A stretch of DNA of 64,000 bases from Brevundimonas intermedia (GTDB taxonomy: Bacteria > Pseudomonadota > Alphaproteobacteria > Caulobacterales > Caulobacteraceae), in contig NZ_BSFD01000003.1 in NCBI RefSeq assembly GCF_027922165.1, positions 68,727 to 132,726 of the forward strand, read 5' to 3'. Below are positions 26,514-36,301 of this stretch, piece by piece (position 1 is the first letter of the stretch; the number at the start of each line of letters is the position of its first letter). The notes beneath the pieces are model-generated. The model saw only the letters and a list, made by a program, of their open reading frames with translations. It had not been told where the DNA came from and made no database searches. A program made the translations under genes and the position numbers.

Positions 26514-27548
26514 ATGGCGGACGGATCGCATAGCTTCGACACGGCCTTCGACGGGGCGGTCGAGGTTCCGCAGGGGTTGAGCTGGTGCAGCGACGACAAC
26601 CCCGGCCTGACCCGCCGACGCGCCGGCAAGGGCTGGTCCTATCGCGACGCCAAGGATCAACCGATCAAGGATCCCAGGGTTCTGGACCGGATCCGGGCCC
26701 TGGCCATTCCGCCCGCCTGGACCGACGTCTGGATCTGCCCCAAGGCCAACGGCCATATCCAGGCGACCGGGCGCGACGTGAAGGGACGAAAACAGTACCG
26801 CTATCACGCGGGCTGGAGTTCGGCCCGGTCGGAGAACAAGTTCGACAAGCTGCCGGCCTTTTCGCGCGCCCTGCCCAAGCTGCGCGCCCAGGTGGAGCAT
26901 GATCTGGGCCTGAGGGGGCCGGTGAAGGAAAAGGTGCTGGCCACCGCCGTGCGCCTGCTGGAGATCACCCTGATCCGGGTCGGCAATGCGACCTACGCCC
27001 GGCAGAACCGCAGCTATGGCCTCACGACCCTGAACAAGCGGCATCTGGAGGTGGACGGGTCGGCCCTGACCTTCGAGTTCCGGGGCAAGAGCGGCAAGGA
27101 CCACCGGGTCAGCGTCCGCGATCGGCGGCTCGCGCGGCTGGTGCGGGCGCTGGAGGAACTGCCGGGTCAGCACCTGTTCAAATACCGCACGGCCGACGGC
27201 GACCTGTGCCCCGTCACCTCGGACGATGTGAACGCCTATATCCGCGCGGCCATGGGCGACCAGTTCTCGGCCAAGGATTTCCGCACCTGGGCCGGCACGG
27301 TCTCGGCGGCGCGCGCCCTGCGCGAGATGGAGCCCCCGACCTCGCCCACCGACGCGAAACGCAAGATCACCGTCTGCGTCAAGGCGGTGTCGGGTCTGCT
27401 GGGCAATACGCCGACGGTGTGCCGGGCCTCCTATGTGCACCCCAGGGTGATGGCTCTGTTCGAGAGCGGCGCGCTGAAGACAGCCCTGCCCGGGCCCGAC
27501 GCCAAAGGGTTCGAGACGGCGCTGATCCGGTTGTTGAGGGCGACCTGA
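26514..27548 (+). CDS. DNA topoisomerase IB
   Basis: The 344-residue enzyme relaxes supercoils by nicking one strand through a 3'-phosphotyrosine. It has the N-terminal DNA-binding lobe (GLSWCSDDNPGLTRRRAGKG) and the catalytic lobe with RVGN, KDFRTWAGT and the active-site tyrosine in CRASYVHP. This compact type IB enzyme is of the poxvirus/bacterial class and occurs in many alphaproteobacteria. The ATG follows a short gap from divergent rlmJ. Confidence 0.93.
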   Translation: MADGSHSFDTAFDGAVEVPQGLSWCSDDNPGLTRRRAGKGWSYRDAKDQPIKDPRVLDRIRALAIPPAWTDVWICPKANGHIQATGRDVKGRKQYRYHAGWSSARSENKFDKLPAFSRALPKLRAQVEHDLGLRGPVKEKVLATAVRLLEITLIRVGNATYARQNRSYGLTTLNKRHLEVDGSALTFEFRGKSGKDHRVSVRDRRLARLVRALEELPGQHLFKYRTADGDLCPVTSDDVNAYIRAAMGDQFSAKDFRTWAGTVSAARALREMEPPTSPTDAKRKITVCVKAVSGLLGNTPTVCRASYVHPRVMALFESGALKTALPGPDAKGFETALIRLLRAT

Positions 27549-27654
27549 CGAGGCTGCGGTTGTAAGGCGCGCTATCCGCCGGTGTTAGAAATTCCTAGTT
27601 GCTGGCTAGATTTAAATAGGACCTCATTTCCCCTCGGATACACAGGAGGGGAAT

Positions 27655-30045
27655 ATGTCCAACGTCACCCGGGCGCTTGCCCGTAGTCTGGTTTCAGTCA
27701 CAGCCCTGGCGGCGTGCCTCGGGGCGCCCGCCGTCGCCTTCGCCGCGCCTGAGGGGGACGCGCCGGACGAGGCCGCCGCGCCGCAGTCCGCCACCCCGCC
27801 CACCGCCGGTCTGGGCGACATCGTCGTTACTGCCCGTCGGCGGGACGAGCGGGCGCAGGACGTGCCCATCGCCCTGACGGTGGTGAACGAGGAACTGCTG
27901 GACCGGACCGGCGCCTACAATGTCGGCCAGATCACCCAGTTGGCGCCCAGCGTGCAGTTGCTGACCTCGAACCCGCGCAACACCGCCATCACCATCCGGG
28001 GGCTGGGGGCCAGCTACGGACTGGCCAATGACGGGCTGGAACAGGGGGTCGGCATCTATGTAGACCAGGTCTATTACGGCCGTCCCGCCACGGCGACGCT
28101 GGACTTCGTCGATCTGGACCGGATCGAGATCCTGCGCGGGCCGCAGGGGACCCTGTTCGGCAAGAACACCACCGCCGGCGCCCTGAATATCACCACCCGC
28201 GACCCGAGCTTCACGCCCGAAGGCCAGGCCGAGCTGAGCTTTGGCGACTATGGCTTCCTGCAAGCCAAGGCGACCTTCTCCGGCCCCATCGTGGACGACA
28301 AGGTCGCGGCGCGGTTCTCGGTCGTCTCGACCCGGCGCGACGGGGTGCTGGACAATGTCACCGTCGGCGAGAAGCAGAATGCACAGGACTCGATCAGTCT
28401 ACGCGGGCAACTGCTGTTCCAGCCTACGGACCAGCTAAGGGTGCGGCTGTTTGCCGACTATGCCGACCTGACGCCGGACTGCTGCACCCAGGTCTATGTG
28501 ACGGCGGGCCAGACGCTAAAGCCCGCCGCCCAGCAGTTCGCCGCCCTGGCCGCCGGTCGCGGCTATACGCCGGCCAGCACCAATCCCTATGACCGGCTGG
28601 CCGACGTGGACAGCGCGATCCAGGCCGATCAGATCCACCGCGGGGTGTCTGCCATCGTCGACTATGATTTCGGCTGGGCGACCCTGACCTCGGTCTCGGC
28701 CTGGCGGGCGTGGGACTGGGGGCCGCGGAACGACCGGGACTACACCGCCCTGGACATCACCCGCCAGTCGGCCAATCCGTCGTGGCAGGACCAGTGGAGT
28801 CAGGAGCTGCGCCTGTCCTCGAACGGAAGCAACCGCATCGACTGGACCGGCGGCCTCTACGCCTTCCATCAGGCGGTGGAGACGCACGGGGTTACGGAAT
28901 ACGGCGCGGACGCCACCTATTGGCTGCTGAGCCCCAGCCTGCCGGACGCCCTGTTGGACGGCTACACCGTCTTCAACGACAGCCGGATCGTGACGGATTC
29001 CTACGCCGTCTTCGGCCAGCTGACCTGGAACATCACCGACCGGCTGCACCTAACGCCGGGGCTGCGCTACACCTATGAGGAGAAGTCGGGGACCTATGCC
29101 GCCACGACGACCGGCGGGCTGGCGACGACGGACACCACCCTGATCAACCGACGCCTCGGCATCGCCCGTCCGCAAGCCTATGCGGCCGACCTGTCGGACG
29201 ACGACCTGTCCGGCCAGGTGTCGCTGTCCTACGACGTCAGCGACGATGTCCTGGCCTATGGCAGCGCCGCGCGGGGCTACAAGTCGGGCGGCATCAATAT
29301 GGCTGGCATCCCCAACCTGCCGAACGGCCAGCCTTCGCTGACCAATGCTGTGGTCAAGCCCGAGGTGGTGACGACCTATGAGCTGGGGCTGAAGACGCAA
29401 GGCTTCGACCGGCGGGTGACGGCCAACCTGGCCGCCTATCGCACCGACGTTGAGGACTATCAGGCCAATGTGGTCGATAGCGGCCCTGGCGCCTTGCGGG
29501 GCTATCTGGCCAATGCGGAGAAGGTGGTGATTCAGGGCGTCGAACTGGACGCTGTGGCGCGACCGAACGAACACCTGGACCTTTACGCCAACGTCGCCTG
29601 GACCGACGCGAAATACGACTCCTTCGCCAACGGCCCCTGCCCGCTGGAGCAGATCGGGACCTCGACCGTGGCCTGCGACCTGTCGGGCAAGGACCTGCCG
29701 GGGGTGTCGCCCTGGGCGGCGTCGGTGGGCGGCGAGGTGCACGGGCACGGCGGCTTCCTGGGCCTGCCGGGTCAGTTCTACGGCGGGGCGGACGCCAGCT
29801 TCCGCTCGACCTACAACTCCGACGCCTCGGTCTCGCGCTATACCGAGATCGACGGCTATACGATCCTGAACCTGCGGGCGGGCTTCCGCGCCGACAACGG
29901 CTGGGAGGCGTCGGTGTGGGTCCGGAACGCGCTGGACGAGGACTATCTTCAGTTCGTCAGCGTCCAGTCCGGCAACTCGGGCCTGGTGATCGGCAATCCC
30001 GGCGATCCGCGTACAGTGGGGATTACGCTGCGGGCGCGGTATTGA
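27655..30045 (+). CDS. TonB-dependent outer-membrane receptor
   Basis: The 796-residue receptor has a signal peptide (about 1-30), a TonB-box region GDIVVTARRRDERAQDVPIA (around 50-70), a plug domain to about 165 with ILRGPQGTLFGKNTTAGAL, and a 22-strand barrel ending in an aromatic residue (RARY). The plug and box type is that of the large alphaproteobacterial family that takes up siderophores or plant-type organic compounds. AGGAGGGG precedes the ATG. No regulator or hydrolase gene is adjacent to name the substrate. An ExbD gene lies at 32561. Confidence 0.92.
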   Translation: MSNVTRALARSLVSVTALAACLGAPAVAFAAPEGDAPDEAAAPQSATPPTAGLGDIVVTARRRDERAQDVPIALTVVNEELLDRTGAYNVGQITQLAPSVQLLTSNPRNTAITIRGLGASYGLANDGLEQGVGIYVDQVYYGRPATATLDFVDLDRIEILRGPQGTLFGKNTTAGALNITTRDPSFTPEGQAELSFGDYGFLQAKATFSGPIVDDKVAARFSVVSTRRDGVLDNVTVGEKQNAQDSISLRGQLLFQPTDQLRVRLFADYADLTPDCCTQVYVTAGQTLKPAAQQFAALAAGRGYTPASTNPYDRLADVDSAIQADQIHRGVSAIVDYDFGWATLTSVSAWRAWDWGPRNDRDYTALDITRQSANPSWQDQWSQELRLSSNGSNRIDWTGGLYAFHQAVETHGVTEYGADATYWLLSPSLPDALLDGYTVFNDSRIVTDSYAVFGQLTWNITDRLHLTPGLRYTYEEKSGTYAATTTGGLATTDTTLINRRLGIARPQAYAADLSDDDLSGQVSLSYDVSDDVLAYGSAARGYKSGGINMAGIPNLPNGQPSLTNAVVKPEVVTTYELGLKTQGFDRRVTANLAAYRTDVEDYQANVVDSGPGALRGYLANAEKVVIQGVELDAVARPNEHLDLYANVAWTDAKYDSFANGPCPLEQIGTSTVACDLSGKDLPGVSPWAASVGGEVHGHGGFLGLPGQFYGGADASFRSTYNSDASVSRYTEIDGYTILNLRAGFRADNGWEASVWVRNALDEDYLQFVSVQSGNSGLVIGNPGDPRTVGITLRARY

Positions 30046-30054
30046 TCGCCTGAG

Positions 30055-30193
30055 CCCGTCACCCTCGGGTTTGTCCCGAGGGCCTATGGTTCGATCTGAT
30101 CCAAAACGAATGAGGGGCGCACGGATCGTGCGCCCCTCTTCTGCTTCGTGCGTCGTTGGGGTGGGCCGTCGGGACAAGCCCGAGGGTGACGGG
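30055..30193. repeat. Nested inverted-repeat element 3
   Basis: Arms 30055-30084 and 30165-30193 are inverted copies with two mismatches over 29 bp (CCCGTCACCCTCGGGYTTGTCCCGA). They match the arm of element 1 (CCCGTCATCCTCGGGCTTG). A perfect 11-bp hairpin lies in the core. Confidence 0.8.
30112..30138. terminator. Bidirectional terminator-like hairpin
   Basis: GAGGGGCGCAC and GTGCGCCCCTC form a perfect 11-bp stem with a GGATC loop, between the convergent receptor and cysS genes. It is followed by TTCTGCTT on the plus strand and by ATTCGTTTT on the minus strand, so it could serve both. Confidence 0.55.
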
Positions 30194-30206
30194 ATTAATG
30201 GAGACG

Positions 30207-31658
30207 TTAGTTCTTCATCCGCCAGGTCGCGCCGTCGGGACCGTCCATGACGACGACGTTCAGGGCGTTCAGACGGTCGCGGATGCGGTCGGCCTCGGGC
30301 CAGTTCTTGTCGGCGCGGGCGGCGGCGCGTTGCTCAAGCAAGGCCTCGACCTCGGCCTTCAGAGCGGGATCGCCGCCCTCGAACCAGGCATCGGGCGTCA
30401 GAGACAGCACGCCGAGCAGGCCGGCCGCTTCGACCAGACTCCAGCGGGCCATGGCGACGTCGTTGATGTCGGCCTCGCCGTCGTTGAGCAAATCGCGCAA
30501 GGTGTTTCCAAGACCGAACAACTGGGCGATGGCGCCCGGCGTGTTGAGATCGTCCTCAAGCGCATTGAGCACCGGGTCCAGGGCGTTCTCGGCCAGCTCC
30601 ATCTCGGCCTCGTCCAGCGTGGCCGGATCGAAGTCGGCCAGGGCCGCGTCGGCGTCGCGCAAGACGCCGTACAGCCGGTCGAGGTTCTTTCGGCTCTGGT
30701 CCAGCAGGCCCTGGTTCCAGTCCAGAGGCTGGCGATAGTGGGCCGACAGCAGCGCCCAGCGGACGACCTCGCCCGGCATGGCCTGGACCAGGTCGTGCAG
30801 CAGCAGGACGTTGCCGATGGACTTGGACATCTTCTCGGCGTCCACGGTCAGGAAACCGTTGTGCATCCAGTAGCGGGCGTATTCGTCGTGGGCCTGGTCG
30901 TCATGGGCATGACCGTGGGCGCAGACGCCCTGGGCGATCTCGTTCTCGTGGTGCGGGAAGACCAGGTCGATGCCGCCGCCGTGGATGTCGATGGGCAGGC
31001 CGAGGGCCTGTTCGATCATGGCCGAGCATTCGATATGCCAGCCGGGACGCCCCTCGCCCCAGGGCGACGGCCAGGACGGCTCGTCCGGCTTGGACGGCTT
31101 CCACAGGACAAAGTCGTGGGGGTTCTTCTTGTAGGGGGCGACCTCGACGCGGGCGCCGGCGATCATGTCGTCCAGGTTCCGGCCCGACAGGGCGCCGTAG
31201 GACGGATAGGACGAGACATCGAACAGGACGTGCCCCTCGGCCGCATAGGCGCAGCCGGCGTCGACGATGGCCTGGATCTGGTCGACGATGGCCGGGATAT
31301 AGTCGGTGACGTGGGGGGCGAGGTCGGGCGGACTGACGTTCAGCAGGCCCATGTCGGCGAGATAGGCGGCCTCGTAGCGGGCCGTGACCTCGCCGATGGG
31401 CACGCCTTCGCGGGCGGCCTTCTGATTGATCTTGTCGTCCACGTCGGTGACGTTGCGGGCGTAGATCACATGGTCCGCCCCATAGGTCCGGCGCAGCAGC
31501 CGCACCAGGACGTCGAACACCACCGGCGGCCGGGCATTGCCGATATGGGCGTAGTCATAGACCGTCGGGCCGCAGACATAGAGGGTCACCCGGTTCGGAT
31601 CGCGCGGTTCGAACAGGCGCTTTTCACGGCGCAGGGTGTCGTGGATGTGCAGCGGCAT
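30207..31658 (-). CDS. cysS: Cysteinyl-tRNA synthetase
   Basis: The 483-residue class I synthetase has zinc ligands in [17 protein letters not shown] and HHENE, the HIGH-type motif AHIGNARP, and KMSKS in EKMSKSIGN. It charges tRNA-Cys. The ATG at 31658 (MPLHIHDTL) is the usual start; a longer in-frame extension upstream runs into the folE promoter. It is divergent from folE and convergent with the receptor gene. Confidence 0.96.
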   Translation of the reverse strand: MPLHIHDTLRREKRLFEPRDPNRVTLYVCGPTVYDYAHIGNARPPVVFDVLVRLLRRTYGADHVIYARNVTDVDDKINQKAAREGVPIGEVTARYEAAYLADMGLLNVSPPDLAPHVTDYIPAIVDQIQAIVDAGCAYAAEGHVLFDVSSYPSYGALSGRNLDDMIAGARVEVAPYKKNPHDFVLWKPSKPDEPSWPSPWGEGRPGWHIECSAMIEQALGLPIDIHGGGIDLVFPHHENEIAQGVCAHGHAHDDQAHDEYARYWMHNGFLTVDAEKMSKSIGNVLLLHDLVQAMPGEVVRWALLSAHYRQPLDWNQGLLDQSRKNLDRLYGVLRDADAALADFDPATLDEAEMELAENALDPVLNALEDDLNTPGAIAQLFGLGNTLRDLLNDGEADINDVAMARWSLVEAAGLLGVLSLTPDAWFEGGDPALKAEVEALLEQRAAARADKNWPEADRIRDRLNALNVVVMDGPDGATWRMKN

Positions 31659-31788
31659 GGATAAGTCTTCAGCGGGTTTTCTTGCGGGACGGAGGGTCCG
31701 TCCCATATAGCGGCCTGATATACAGTCCCGACGGATTGTAGAAGCTATACCGGGCGGCCCCGACCGCACCGGCCGGAAAATCGAGTTC

Positions 31789-32403
31789 ATGAGCCTCATC
31801 CCCGCCAAGCCCGTCCTCGTCAGCGACGAAACCGTGCAGCGTCCCAGCCGTGAACAGGCGCTGGACGCCGTGCGCACCCTGATCGCCTGGGCCGGCGACA
31901 ATCCCGACCGTCCGGGCCTGATCGACACGCCCAAGCGGGTGGTGGACGCTTACGGGGAATGGTTCGACGGCTATGACGCCGATGCGGCCAAGGAGCTGAG
32001 CCGCACCTTCGAGGACGTGACCGGCTATGACGATATGGTCATCCTGCGCGAGATCGAGGTGGAGAGCCATTGCGAGCACCATCTGGCCCCCTTCCTGGGC
32101 AAGGCCTATGTCGCCTATCTGCCCGGCGAGAAGGTGGTCGGCATCTCCAAGCTGGCGCGGGTGGTCGAGATCTTCGCCCGGCGGCTGCAGAATCAGGAAA
32201 CCCTGACCAACGACATCATCGAGGCCATCGAATCGCACCTGCAGCCAAAGGGCGTCGCGGTGATGATCGACGCCGCCCACCAGTGCATGACCACGCGCGG
32301 GGTGCACCACCGGCATGTTTCGACCGTCACCACCCGGTTCACCGGCGCCTTCAAGGACGATCCGGCCCTGATGGACCGTTTCCTGAAGCTGGCGAAGGCG
32401 TAA
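31789..32403 (+). CDS. folE: GTP cyclohydrolase I
   Basis: The 204-residue enzyme converts GTP to dihydroneopterin triphosphate, the first step of folate synthesis. The zinc and active-site motifs ESHCEHHLAPF and QCMTTRGVHH are intact, and KVVGISKLARVV is present. Length is normal for the type IA homodecamer. It is divergent from cysS and lies 157 bases upstream of exbD. Confidence 0.96.
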   Translation: MSLIPAKPVLVSDETVQRPSREQALDAVRTLIAWAGDNPDRPGLIDTPKRVVDAYGEWFDGYDADAAKELSRTFEDVTGYDDMVILREIEVESHCEHHLAPFLGKAYVAYLPGEKVVGISKLARVVEIFARRLQNQETLTNDIIEAIESHLQPKGVAVMIDAAHQCMTTRGVHHRHVSTVTTRFTGAFKDDPALMDRFLKLAKA

Positions 32404-32560
32404 ACCCCTCGCCTGTCGCGGGTAATTGACGTTCAGGAACGCCGGATCGTTTAGAACCGCTTTACAAGCGCGCATCGGGACGCCAAGAACCGATCAAGCC
32501 CTTCGGGGACCCATGGGATATGCCGGCGCGAAGCGCGGCGGCGAGTAACGGAGACGATGC

Positions 32561-32995
32561 ATGGCTGCCAAGCTCGGTGGTTCCGGCGGGGACAAGCACA
32601 CGATCGAACAAACGGCGGATATCAACATCACGCCGTTCATCGACATTCTGCTGGTGCTGATGATCATCTTCATGGTCGCCGCCCCGATGGCGACGGTGTC
32701 CATCCGCCTCGACCTGCCGCCGGCGCAGCCGCCGGTGAACCCGACCGAAGAAAAGGAACCGGTGTACATCACCATCCAGGACACCGGTCAGCTGTTCATC
32801 GCCGAGAAGCAGACCTCGATCGACAATCTGGCCGCCGACGTCTGCACCGCCCTGGGCGGCGGTTCCTGCCAGGAAGAGCGCGTGTTCGTGCGCGCTCAGC
32901 CGGAAGTGAAATACTCGCAGTTCATGGAAGTCATGAACAAGATGCAGGAGAACGGCTTCTTCAAGGTCGGCCTGCTGAACGAAGACATCGAATAG
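32561..32995 (+). CDS. ExbD/TolR family biopolymer transport protein
   Basis: The 144-residue protein has one membrane helix near residues 27-47 with the proton-path aspartate in INITPFIDILLVLMIIFM, and a periplasmic domain with two cysteines (DVCTALGGGSC). ExbD works with ExbB and TonB to energise outer-membrane receptors such as the one at 27655. No exbB or tonB lies next to it, so it is an orphan here; partners must be elsewhere. The ATG follows GGAGACG and a strong terminator follows the gene. Confidence 0.88.
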   Translation: MAAKLGGSGGDKHTIEQTADINITPFIDILLVLMIIFMVAAPMATVSIRLDLPPAQPPVNPTEEKEPVYITIQDTGQLFIAEKQTSIDNLAADVCTALGGGSCQEERVFVRAQPEVKYSQFMEVMNKMQENGFFKVGLLNEDIE

Positions 32996-33019
32996 GACAG
33001 CCGTCCTTGCCAAGATTTG

Positions 33020-33055
33020 GGCCGCGTTCCGACAGGGACGCGGCCTTTTTCTTTG
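33020..33055 (+). terminator. Rho-independent terminator after exbD
   Basis: GGCCGCGT..ACGCGGCC forms a stem of about 8-10 bp with a short loop, followed by TTTTTCTTT. It lies 25 bases past the exbD stop. Confidence 0.85.
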
Positions 33056-33137
33056 CGGTTAAATCTACAAGATAGGGGCTTGCCGGATGGACCGGCTCCC
33101 GCCTTGATGGCCCATCGGCTGTTCGAGGAGTCCGCCC

Positions 33138-34967
33138 ATGCGTCGTCGCACCTTCCTGTCCGCCCTGCCTGCCGGAGCCCTGGCGGCGACAGCCGCTCAA
33201 GCGCGACAGTCGTCTTCGACCGCAAAGCCGACCGAGGCGGCCCCCGCCCCTGCCCGTCCCGCCGATCCCTATGCCGGCGTCGGCATTGGCGACCGGATTA
33301 CGGGACCGAAATTCATGGGCCGCTCGACCGTCTGGGGCGCGAACGGGGCGGCGGCGACGGCGCACCCGGCGGCCAGCCTGATCGGGATCGACACCCTGAG
33401 GCGCGGCGGATCGGCCATAGACGCGGCCATCGCCATCAATGCGGCCCTGGGCTTCCTGGAGCCGGTGGCCAACGGCATCGGCGGCGACGCCTACTGCCTG
33501 CTGTGGGACCCGAAACAGAAGAAGGTGATCGGTCTGAATGGGTCCGGCGCCAGTCCGCGCGCCTTGAGCCTGGAGACCGCGCGCTCCAAGGCCATCGACG
33601 GCTATCTCCCACGCTATGGCGCGGTGACGGTGAATGTGCCGGGCACGGTGGACGCCTGGTGGAGCGCGCACCAGCGCTATGGCAAGTTGCCGTGGAAGGA
33701 TGTGCTGCTGCCGGTCGCCGAGCTGTGCGAACAGGGCGCGCCCGTGCCCCAGGTCATCGCCTATTACCTGGAACGCAACATGGCGGGCTTCGACCGGGGC
33801 GTGATCCCGATCGAGGAGAACGAAAACCGCAAGCGCATCTGGGCCGCGGGAGGCGTGACGCCCAAGGTGGGCGAGGTCTTCGCCAACCCCTTCCTGGGCA
33901 AGACCCTGCGGATGATCGCAGAGGGCGGGCGCGACGCCTTCTATGACGGGCCGATCGCCGATCAGATCGAGGCCTATTTCAAGCGGATCGGCGGTTGGAT
34001 GACCCGCGCCGACATGGCCGCCCACCACACCGAATGGGTTGAGCCGATCCAGACGAACTATCGCGGCGTGGACGTCTTCGGCCTGGGGCCCAACACCCAG
34101 GGCCTGTCGACCAACCAGATCCTGAACATCTGCGAACAGTTCGACCTGAAATCCATGGGCTTTCAGTCCGCCGCCTCGCTGCACGTCCAGGCCGAGGCCA
34201 AGCGGCTGGCGTTCGAGGACCGGGCGCGCTGGTTCGCCGACGACCGCTTCTCCAAGACCCCGGTGGAATGGCTGAACTCAAAGGCTTATGCCGCCGAGCG
34301 GGCCAGGCTGATCCGGCCGGACCGGGTGATGGATCGGGTCATGCCGGGCGACGCCCCGCACCATGGCGACACCACCTATTTCAGCGTCGCCGACAGCGAC
34401 GGCATGATGGTCAGCTGGATCCAGTCCAACTATCGCGGCATGGGCTCGGGCCTGGCGCCGGACAATGGTTCGGAGCCGCTGGGCTTCATGTTCCAGGACC
34501 GGGGCGAGTTGTTCGCCCTGACCGACGGTCATCCCAATGTCTATGCGCCCGGCAAGCGGCCGTTCCAGACCATCATACCCGGTTTCGCGGTCAAGGACGG
34601 CGAGCCCTGGATGGCGTTCGGGGTCATGGGCGGCGCCATGCAGCCCCAGGGCCAGGCTCAGATCATCATCAACATGGTCGACTACGGCCTGGAGCCCCAG
34701 GCGGCAGGCGACGCCCCGCGCTGGCAACACTATGGCTCGTCCGAGCCGACCGGCCAGCCGCAGGAAGGGACCGGCGTGCTGCACCTGGAGAGCGGCGTGC
34801 CCGAGGCGACCAAGGCGCAGCTGCGGGCCATGGGCTGGACCCTGGGCGAGCCGGACGGCGGGTTCGGCGGCTATCAGAACGTCATGAAACAGATGAACCC
34901 CGGCGGGCGCTGGACCTATGGCGCGGCGACGGAGATGCGTAAGGACGGCATCGCGCTGGCTTATTGA
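33138..34967 (+). CDS. Gamma-glutamyltransferase family protein
   Basis: The 609-residue Ntn hydrolase precursor has an N-terminal twin-arginine signal (MRRRTFLSALPAGALAATAA). The body has GGT features: HPAASLIGIDTLRRGGSAIDAAIA, NGIGGDAYCLLW, and HHGDTTYFSVADSDGMMVSWIQS, where the first Thr of TTYFS is the expected self-cleavage and nucleophile residue. The enzyme splits gamma-glutamyl bonds (glutathione or similar) in the periplasm. No partner genes are adjacent; YjbR follows at 16 bases. Confidence 0.9.
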   Translation: MRRRTFLSALPAGALAATAAQARQSSSTAKPTEAAPAPARPADPYAGVGIGDRITGPKFMGRSTVWGANGAAATAHPAASLIGIDTLRRGGSAIDAAIAINAALGFLEPVANGIGGDAYCLLWDPKQKKVIGLNGSGASPRALSLETARSKAIDGYLPRYGAVTVNVPGTVDAWWSAHQRYGKLPWKDVLLPVAELCEQGAPVPQVIAYYLERNMAGFDRGVIPIEENENRKRIWAAGGVTPKVGEVFANPFLGKTLRMIAEGGRDAFYDGPIADQIEAYFKRIGGWMTRADMAAHHTEWVEPIQTNYRGVDVFGLGPNTQGLSTNQILNICEQFDLKSMGFQSAASLHVQAEAKRLAFEDRARWFADDRFSKTPVEWLNSKAYAAERARLIRPDRVMDRVMPGDAPHHGDTTYFSVADSDGMMVSWIQSNYRGMGSGLAPDNGSEPLGFMFQDRGELFALTDGHPNVYAPGKRPFQTIIPGFAVKDGEPWMAFGVMGGAMQPQGQAQIIINMVDYGLEPQAAGDAPRWQHYGSSEPTGQPQEGTGVLHLESGVPEATKAQLRAMGWTLGEPDGGFGGYQNVMKQMNPGGRWTYGAATEMRKDGIALAY

Positions 34968-34982
34968 GATTGGCGTGCTGAC

Positions 34983-35324
34983 ATGACCCATGACGAGGTG
35001 CGCGCCCTGTTGCTGTCCTTCCCCGGCGTGGAGGACGGCGTCTCCTATGGGGAGCCGTCGTTCAAGGTGGCCGAGAAGTTCTTCACCTGGCTGCGTCCGA
35101 AGCTGGACGACAGTATCGTGGTCCATCTGGACAATCTGGATGAGCGAGATTTGCTGATCGAGATGGACCCGGCCGCCTTTCACTTCACCGATCACTACCG
35201 CGACTATCCGATCGTGCTGGCGCGGATCGCGGCGGTCGATCCCGTCTGGCTGAAGGCGGCCTTGGAAAAGCGGTGGCGCAAGGTGGCGCCGAAGCGGATG
35301 GTGAAGGCCTACGACGCCGCTTGA
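34983..35324 (+). CDS. MmcQ/YjbR family DNA-binding-like protein
   Basis: The 113-residue protein has the YjbR fold pattern: ALLLSFPGVEDGVSYGEPSFKVAEKFFTWL and a C-terminal HFTDHYRDYPIVLARI with ALEKRWRKVAPKRMV. The family has a CyaY-like fold and unknown function. The gene follows the gamma-glutamyltransferase closely and may share its transcript. Confidence 0.82.
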   Translation: MTHDEVRALLLSFPGVEDGVSYGEPSFKVAEKFFTWLRPKLDDSIVVHLDNLDERDLLIEMDPAAFHFTDHYRDYPIVLARIAAVDPVWLKAALEKRWRKVAPKRMVKAYDAA

Positions 35325-35383
35325 CCTGACGTTGGGGAAACCATGCAGGGTCCGTTTAAAATAAGAACGGACGGGGAAACGAC

Positions 35384-36268
35384 ATGGGGCTGGCGGTCGA
35401 AGATCGGGTCATAAAGGCCTTGGACGGTTGGCCGCTGGAAGCGACGCTGTTCCGGGGCGACGCGCCGAGGATGGCGGTGCTGGTTTCGGCGGGCACAGGC
35501 TTTCCGCGCGGCTTCTATGCGAGGTTCGCGCGCTGGATGGCCGAGCGCGACTGCGTGGTTCTGACCTATGACTACCGCGGCATTGGCGGATCGCGGCCCG
35601 AGGATCTGGCGGCGATGGAGATGGACTATCCCGACTGGGGGCGGCTGGACATGCCGGCCGCGTTGAAGGCGTTGAAGAAGGCGGCGCCCGGGCTGCCGGT
35701 CTTCCATGTGGGGCACAGCGTCGGGGGCCATTTCGTCGGCTTCATGCCGAACCAGGCCGATATCGAGCGGCACGCCTTCGTCTCGGTCGGGACCGGATGG
35801 TGGGGCGGACACCACCGGACCTATAATCCGATGGAGCTGTTCTTCTGGTTCGGTTTCGGCCCGAGCCATCTGCGCCGCCACGGCTATGTCCGGGCCGGCA
35901 AGCTGTGGCGGGGGACGGATCTGCCGCGCGGGGTGTTCGAGACCTGGAAGCGGTGGTGCCTGAAGCCCGCCTATTTCCTCGACGAGCTGAAATCCGGCGC
36001 GCTGGAGCCCCAGGGGTTCGATGCGGTGCGGGCGCCGATCCGGTCCTGGATCTTTCCGGACGACCCCATCGCCACGCCGGGGACGGGGGCGGCGCTGCTG
36101 AAGGCCTATCCCAACGCCCCCTCCGAAATCCTGGTGCGCCGCGCCGGCGACTATGGCGCGCGACGGATCGGCCACGAGGGCGCCTTCCGCAAGGGACTGG
36201 AGCCGCTGTGGCAGGAAATTCTGGATTGGTTCGACGCGGGGGTTTCGAAGGCCGCACCCGGCGCCTAA
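35384..36268 (+). CDS. Alpha/beta hydrolase (COG4757-like)
   Basis: The 294-residue cytoplasmic hydrolase has the nucleophile elbow VFHVGHSVGGHF (GHSVG), TYDYRGIGGS and a late RIGHEGAFR that may hold the catalytic histidine. The WWGGHHRTYNPMELFFWF insert is typical of the COG4757 predicted hydrolases. No signal peptide. The substrate is unknown. It precedes the aldo/keto reductase at a short gap. Confidence 0.82.
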   Translation: MGLAVEDRVIKALDGWPLEATLFRGDAPRMAVLVSAGTGFPRGFYARFARWMAERDCVVLTYDYRGIGGSRPEDLAAMEMDYPDWGRLDMPAALKALKKAAPGLPVFHVGHSVGGHFVGFMPNQADIERHAFVSVGTGWWGGHHRTYNPMELFFWFGFGPSHLRRHGYVRAGKLWRGTDLPRGVFETWKRWCLKPAYFLDELKSGALEPQGFDAVRAPIRSWIFPDDPIATPGTGAALLKAYPNAPSEILVRRAGDYGARRIGHEGAFRKGLEPLWQEILDWFDAGVSKAAPGA

Positions 36269-36301
36269 CTGTGCTGCTCCCCGAGAATGAAGGATTTCCC
36301 C

